Source of the DNA: Brachynemurus nebulosus
Lineage: Eukaryota; Arthropoda; Insecta; Neuroptera; Myrmeleontidae
Assembly (NCBI GenBank): GCA_035578155.1
Contig: JAPWDM010000003.1
Coordinates: 22,408,916 to 22,472,915, forward strand
DNA length: 64,000 nt
Reading direction: 5' to 3'
Position 1 is the first letter of the stretch. Every line of letters starts with the position of its first letter. The notes below the pieces were generated by a model. The model was not told where the DNA came from, searched no databases, and saw nothing but the letters and a program-made list of their open reading frames with translations. The position numbers were made by a program, and so were the translations under genes. This document shows, piece by piece, positions 59,615-64,000 of the stretch.

Positions 59615-60465
59615 TAGAGATGGGCGACGGGAAAATTCCCAGTGGGAATTTTCCTGGGAAAATTCCCATTTGGGTATTTATTGGGTATTTTCCCGGGAAA
59701 ATTCCCGAAACCTGGGTAAAAACGATTACTTAGCTGTACTTCTTTGCAAATGTGTTTTTAATTAGATCTGTATATATTTGTTAATTGTGCGTGGAGTTTT
59801 ACATAGAATAATGTTGATGTAAAGTTTTCTAATTATTATTATCATAAAACCACTTCAGTACATACTGAATGTTTATTTATCTTTAAATTTAAAAATACAT
59901 GCATACATATTATGTCGGCTAAACATAAGACGACTTTTCAACGAAGTTAGCAATTAATTTAAATTTATAACTCAATGTGTTCAAATTTCAGAGAAATATC
60001 TACGTTTTAAAAAAAAATTAAAATGCCACGAAATTCAATATTGACAAGTGAGAATCGAGCTAAAATTTCGACGTTTTGGAAATTGTAGTACTTAAAACAT
60101 AATCTAAAGGGGCGAAAACTATGGAAAAAACTGTCGTGGTAGGCCCAGGAAATTGACACCGAAAAATGAAATGCGTATTATACAACTAGCCACGAAAATA
60201 AATTGTCTAGAGAAAAACTGTCGAACAAAAATTGTATAATAACGTGATATATTAATTAGTATTTATGTAGTCTGAAGATTAATTATTTACGTTTAGCAAA
60301 TTTTCGTTATGAAACAGCGGTTTTGATAGTTTAATTCAAAAATATTACGATAAATAGTAAATTAAAATAAATACCCACTTTTCGGGAATTTTCCCGGGAA
60401 TTTACCCCGTTTTTACCCACTTTGGGAATTTTCCCGGGAAAATTCCGGGTAGAATCCCATCTCTA
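59615..60465. mobile_element. hAT-type element with 8-bp target duplication
   Basis: 851 bp flanked by CTCACAAT (59607-59614, 60466-60473). The terminal inverted repeats are TAGAGATGGG at both ends. Each subterminal region has several copies of GGGAATTTTCCCGGGAAAAT-like palindromic motifs (59639-59708, 60382-60448), probably protein-binding sites. The core contains AATTCAATATTGACAAGTGA and similar sequence but no open transposase frame. Exact duplications indicate a single insertion. Confidence 0.9.
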
Positions 60466-60473
60466 CTCACAAT

Positions 60474-61237
60474 AAAGAGTAAAGGTATTTTTACAAAATG
60501 ATAACAAATGACAATAATTTTCACTTCAGCCGGAGTAAACCAAAGTTTTTGTTTCAAAAAGACGAATACAGAATTGAAGTTGTACATTACATTGTAATCA
60601 CCTTTTCTTTTTATACCAATAACTCCCAACCTATTTAGTATTTATTCAATCAGGATTTATCTTAAATACGATTCAATTATTTTAATTGTGAAAATCGCTG
60701 ACAAAACCGAGAGTATTTCTCTTAATTCTTCAAAAGAAGCATCAGAACATCTTCTGTCTATGTGTGATATAATTCAAATTTTTCCGATCTGACTGAAACT
60801 CATCCTTTAAACTTTCTATAGGTATATTTCCTAAAACCGCCGCTACTTATATCATATCCATGATGTCAAGATGTGACAAAATTAATTAACTATTCTACTT
60901 TTAGACTTAGTTAAATTGATTTTAAAACAAAATATTTGACTTCACCATCGAACTGCTCAAAATACTAGAACAGTCGTTTTAGGGTAGAAAGAAAACTATC
61001 ATAAAAGAGTAATCCATACATATCTTTTTAATTCCAGTATAAAACTTAAATTTCAATTACCATTGTAAATTTTCGCTAACAATACCTAGTATGAATCTAC
61101 AGATTTAATCAGAATCACATAAAAGTAGAGTTTTCGTTACTTGAGTGCACTTCTTTAAGACAAATATTTAGGATCTGAGTGGTACATTATGATTCATGTG
61201 AATATGAGGCAAGAAAAGACGATCATGGATGCTACAC
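60474..61237. other. Stretch without a recognised gene
   Basis: A+T-rich sequence with short, unrecognised reading frames only. Confidence 0.55.
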
Positions 61238-61365
61238 GTCAAGTGAAACCAGACTAACGGCGATACAACGTTGTATCACGTCCATAATTCCATATAATGT
61301 GTATTAGTTATCAAAATAGTGCTCCAATTGGGCGTTTCGTCATTACAGGTTATGACTATTAACGT
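61238..61365 (+). repeat. Short dispersed repeat family, copy 3
   Basis: Best-preserved copy: GTCAAGTGAAACCAGACTAA, GATACAACGTTGTATCACGT, CCATAATTCCATATAATGTG, and AATTGGGCGTTTCGTCATTA. Confidence 0.75.
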
Positions 61366-61740
61366 GTTTACTGATAATGGTAAAAACCTTACTACCAAAC
61401 ACAGCCATATTACTTTTACATAAACATATATAATACCTCTACAGATATTATAGATGGAAGTAAAGAAATTATGTTCATTTATGTTATTATGGTTATTAAT
61501 ATTTTACGTTCCGTGACTTTCTATTTACCCTGTATACAAAAAAAAAAACACATTATGTAAGCTTTGAATTAAATTCTTGACCTAAAAAGCGCATAGTAAA
61601 TTTTGCTTTTGTTCATATAAATTTTTAAAAAACGAATAAATGAATAAAAAATTTAAAATATTTTCTTAAGCTTTATTCAACACAAAATACATTTACTGAT
61701 GGTACATCAAATACAAGGTACACTGTGCTATTAACCTATA

Positions 61741-62345
61741 AATTCTTCAATCCCGGCTCTTCAAAATTTATATTACATTGATTTATTCTGATCACAAACT
61801 TCGGCTTCATCTAATACTTCTTTTATAGTTTTACGTTTCTAAATTTCGCTTTCATTTTCTACATAAACAAGATTGGAGATGACTTTGATTTTTCCAGATC
61901 ACCAGTTTTGTCATTTCCAAACTTATTTATGTTAGAATAGATATAAACTAACTAGTCAAATGGCCGAGGATATACGTCACTCGTACTTCAACTGGTAGGT
62001 GAGGGTGCAATCTCCTCGTCCGAATAAGCTCGTAAAATTTTTCATCTTCCTTTTTTGAATCGTTGACCTATAAATTGTTCGATCTCTGTTCTTCGACTTT
62101 ATTGACTAGCTTAATTAATTTATATTGATTTTTAATTTATATTAAACTAATCTTTTTCTAGTCAGTTTTTCAATCTAAAATTCCAACTTCCTTTTTCTAC
62201 ATAAATTATTTTAATTTTTTTTCGATTGCCATTTTTATCAGTTCAATTTTTTTTTATGGAAAGCAGAGCACTTGAACTGGTAAGACCAAGATGGATTTCT
62301 ACGACCAACTATGCTCGTGAAGAGTTTCCACAATATTTTTTCACA
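61741..62345. repeat. Degenerate tandem duplication, unit about 300 bp
   Basis: CGTACTTCAACTGGTAGGTG...CTCGTCCGAATAAGCTCGT (61983-62033) resembles GCACTTGAACTGGTAAGACC...CTACGACCAACTATGCTCGT (62267-62320). Upstream, AATTCTTCAATCCCGGCTCT resembles AATTGTTCGATCTCTGTTCT. The same order in both units supports an old duplication. Confidence 0.5.
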
Positions 62346-62629
62346 ATTTCGAATGCATATAAATACACACAGTTTCTGTAACAATAACGAAACGGCTACA
62401 ATTCCAAATCTTAGCTTCACAGTACTCTCTCTTTCCTCCATCCACATCATAATATAATTGTAATTTAATTTGCATAAAGAAATAAGATGCAGTTTGTGCC
62501 TTTGCCCTTGTGCCTCATAAGACTACTTTTCAATCATCAAATCCTAGCTAGTTAATTGACTAAGATATATACTCCTCAATCTTGGATTAATTTAACACTT
62601 TAACGGTCACGAAGGCTGTAGAGTGTTAA

Positions 62630-62910
62630 ATGGATTTTAACTCACTACGACACAACGTTATACCACATCAACAATTCCACATAAAGTGTACACTAACAAG
62701 GTACATAATTATACAAATTACAAACGTAGTTCACTCTCTGCCTAGACACAAGAAGTATCGCAGTGGTGCAGTGTACTCTACAATACATTACGTATTACTA
62801 CAATACACATAGAGAGCAAGCTGCATTTGCTTATATACCTTATAACAAAAATTAGTGAATTACTTGTCAAAATAGCGTATCATTTGAGCGTTTCATCATA
62901 ATCCCTCATG
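62630..62910 (+). repeat. Short dispersed repeat family, copy 4 (interrupted)
   Basis: The first part (TTAACTCACTACGACACAAC, then CATCAACAATTCCACATAAA) lies at 62637-62690, and the second part (AAAATAGCGTATCATTTGAG, CGTTTCATCATAATCCCTCA) at 62869-62907. About 180 bp of unrelated DNA separates them, so something was inserted or the copies recombined. Confidence 0.6.
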
Positions 62911-62920
62911 ATCGCCAATA

Positions 62921-63255
62921 GGTCTGTTCCCGTACCAGTAGGAAAGTGAATGTATTAGCAGGAAAATGTAGGAAGTCGTTCCTGTACACCAAAAAGTCAG
63001 GTAAGGGTTCACTTCCCCTCCAGTAGGAAAATGTAGAAATTAGCAGTGACTTCAGAGTTCCTGCTCTTTCCTTCCACCTCTAAAATTTAAATTTTTAAAT
63101 TTATTAATCATTCTAATGAAAATTATCATAATATTGATTACCATTAACCGACATAACCGTTTGGACAAATGTCAAAAAGCTGTCAAATTTGTTTTAATGC
63201 AGTAAAGTAGAAACTTTAAGAAATTAGCAAGCAAAGAAAAGTACGGGAACAGACC
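62921..63255. mobile_element. TA-flanked MITE with GGTCTGTTCCCGTAC ends
   Basis: 335 bp between TA dinucleotides (62919-62920, 63256-63257) with exact 15-bp terminal inverted repeats GGTCTGTTCCCGTAC. The left half holds three AGTAGGAAA/GCAGGAAA motifs and AATGTAGAA/AATGTAGGA repeats. Non-coding. TA duplication suggests Tc1/mariner-type mobilisation. Confidence 0.82.
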
Positions 63256-63257
63256 TA

Positions 63258-64000
63258 GTGTGTTAAATGTTTACCAACGAGTCAAAAATATGAGTTACTC
63301 TTATTTTAGTTTTCGTTAACTACTCTACAAAAGCTAATACTATAATTTATGTATATTAAGACTAAACAGTTAATACCAAATTTTTACTAAATACACCAAA
63401 TGATTGTCCATATATTTTATATTAAATTTTTTGTGTATTATCTGTGCTCTTACATCTTACATATGACAGTTTTTTTTTTTTTAATTAGTACACTGGCGTA
63501 TATAAAAGTTCATAAAAAATTCATTTTATTTCTATTAATAGAAAAACAATTATTAGCAGAAATAATGGATACTATTTTTAAATTTGAAAATCGTCAGAAT
63601 ATATTATATTTAATCAAAAAGTATGACGTATGACGTACATCAGTCAATACATAATTAATAGTAACAAGAAACCAGTACAAATATTACGTAGATATTACAC
63701 ATTCACCAGCATAAGAAAGATAACTCCACGAGGTTATTGCCTTCAATATTAACTCTTTTTAATTCTAAACCTCCTATTGTTAAAAGTTGATTTAATATTC
63801 AAATGTTTACGGTCAAAAAAATAAAAAAATATATAGTAATACTCTTACAGAATTTAATTAATTGCTGTTTCCGCTAGAGTACGATTTATCATGTAATAAT
63901 TATAAATTATCTAAAAAATTACGATGACCTCTACAATTAATCGGCTATCAAATACACAATTCTAATATTTATATTTTAATTGTCACCCCCCCCCCAAAAA
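63258..64000. other. Window end, no recognised gene
   Basis: A+T-rich. A short plus-strand open stretch (63400-63633) has no recognisable similarity. The last bases are a poly(C) run followed by A. Confidence 0.55.

Noticed and set aside
1..64000. CRISPR array, operons, prophage or restriction/defence system
   Set aside because: Introns, MITEs, SINE-like sequence and microsatellites indicate a eukaryotic nuclear genome; no regularly spaced direct repeats or bacterial gene order are present.

Overview
The window reads as A+T-rich (clearly over two-thirds A+T by eye) nuclear DNA from an arthropod, most likely an insect. The evidence is short protein-coding exons with GT-AG borders, long introns, microsatellites, and a dense mix of non-autonomous transposable elements. 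No bacterial, organellar or viral gene set is visible. I cannot assign the order or species.

One host gene is clear. It lies on the minus strand and encodes the orthologue of GDAP2 (ganglioside-induced differentiation-associated protein 2). Six consecutive coding exons run from 37586 down to 21538 and join in frame into 329 complete codons plus two bases. They cover the N-terminus, the whole macrodomain and the linker after it. The C-terminal CRAL-TRIO-like (Sec14-type) domain, about 165 residues in animal GDAP2, is not recognisable in the remaining 21.5 kb. Either it lies beyond base 1 or its exons are too short for me to see by eye. A splice acceptor just before the start codon implies at least one upstream non-coding 5' exon, which I could not locate.

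Most of the rest is mobile or repetitive DNA. Elements with readable ends and target-site duplications include TA-flanked elements (2551-2755, 12596-13308, 38267-38933, 45235-46340, 62921-63255), a head-to-head Tc1-type foldback (13422-14988), a TTAA-flanked palindrome (16674-17344), a Mutator-like palindrome with 9-bp TSD (18891-19596), and hAT-like elements (30880-31113, 59615-60465, 56891-57684). A pair of opposed 1.7-2.1 kb elements (27136-28845 and 47224-49281) has the architecture of Helentron-associated elements (HINE/DINE-1 type). A tRNA-derived SINE sits at 4560-4725. Several older two-copy repeat families connect distant parts of the window.

Layout: 1-21.5 kb is the inferred last visible intron, or 3' side, of GDAP2, full of MITEs; 21.5-37.6 kb is the visible GDAP2 gene; 37.6-64 kb is upstream DNA with no recognised gene. 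I found no new enzymatic or defence system. The most unusual items are the HINE-like pair (one with a duplicated 3' module), the Tc1 foldback with a pre-insertion paralogue 1 kb away, and a transposon carrying nine copies of one 12-bp motif in both orientations.
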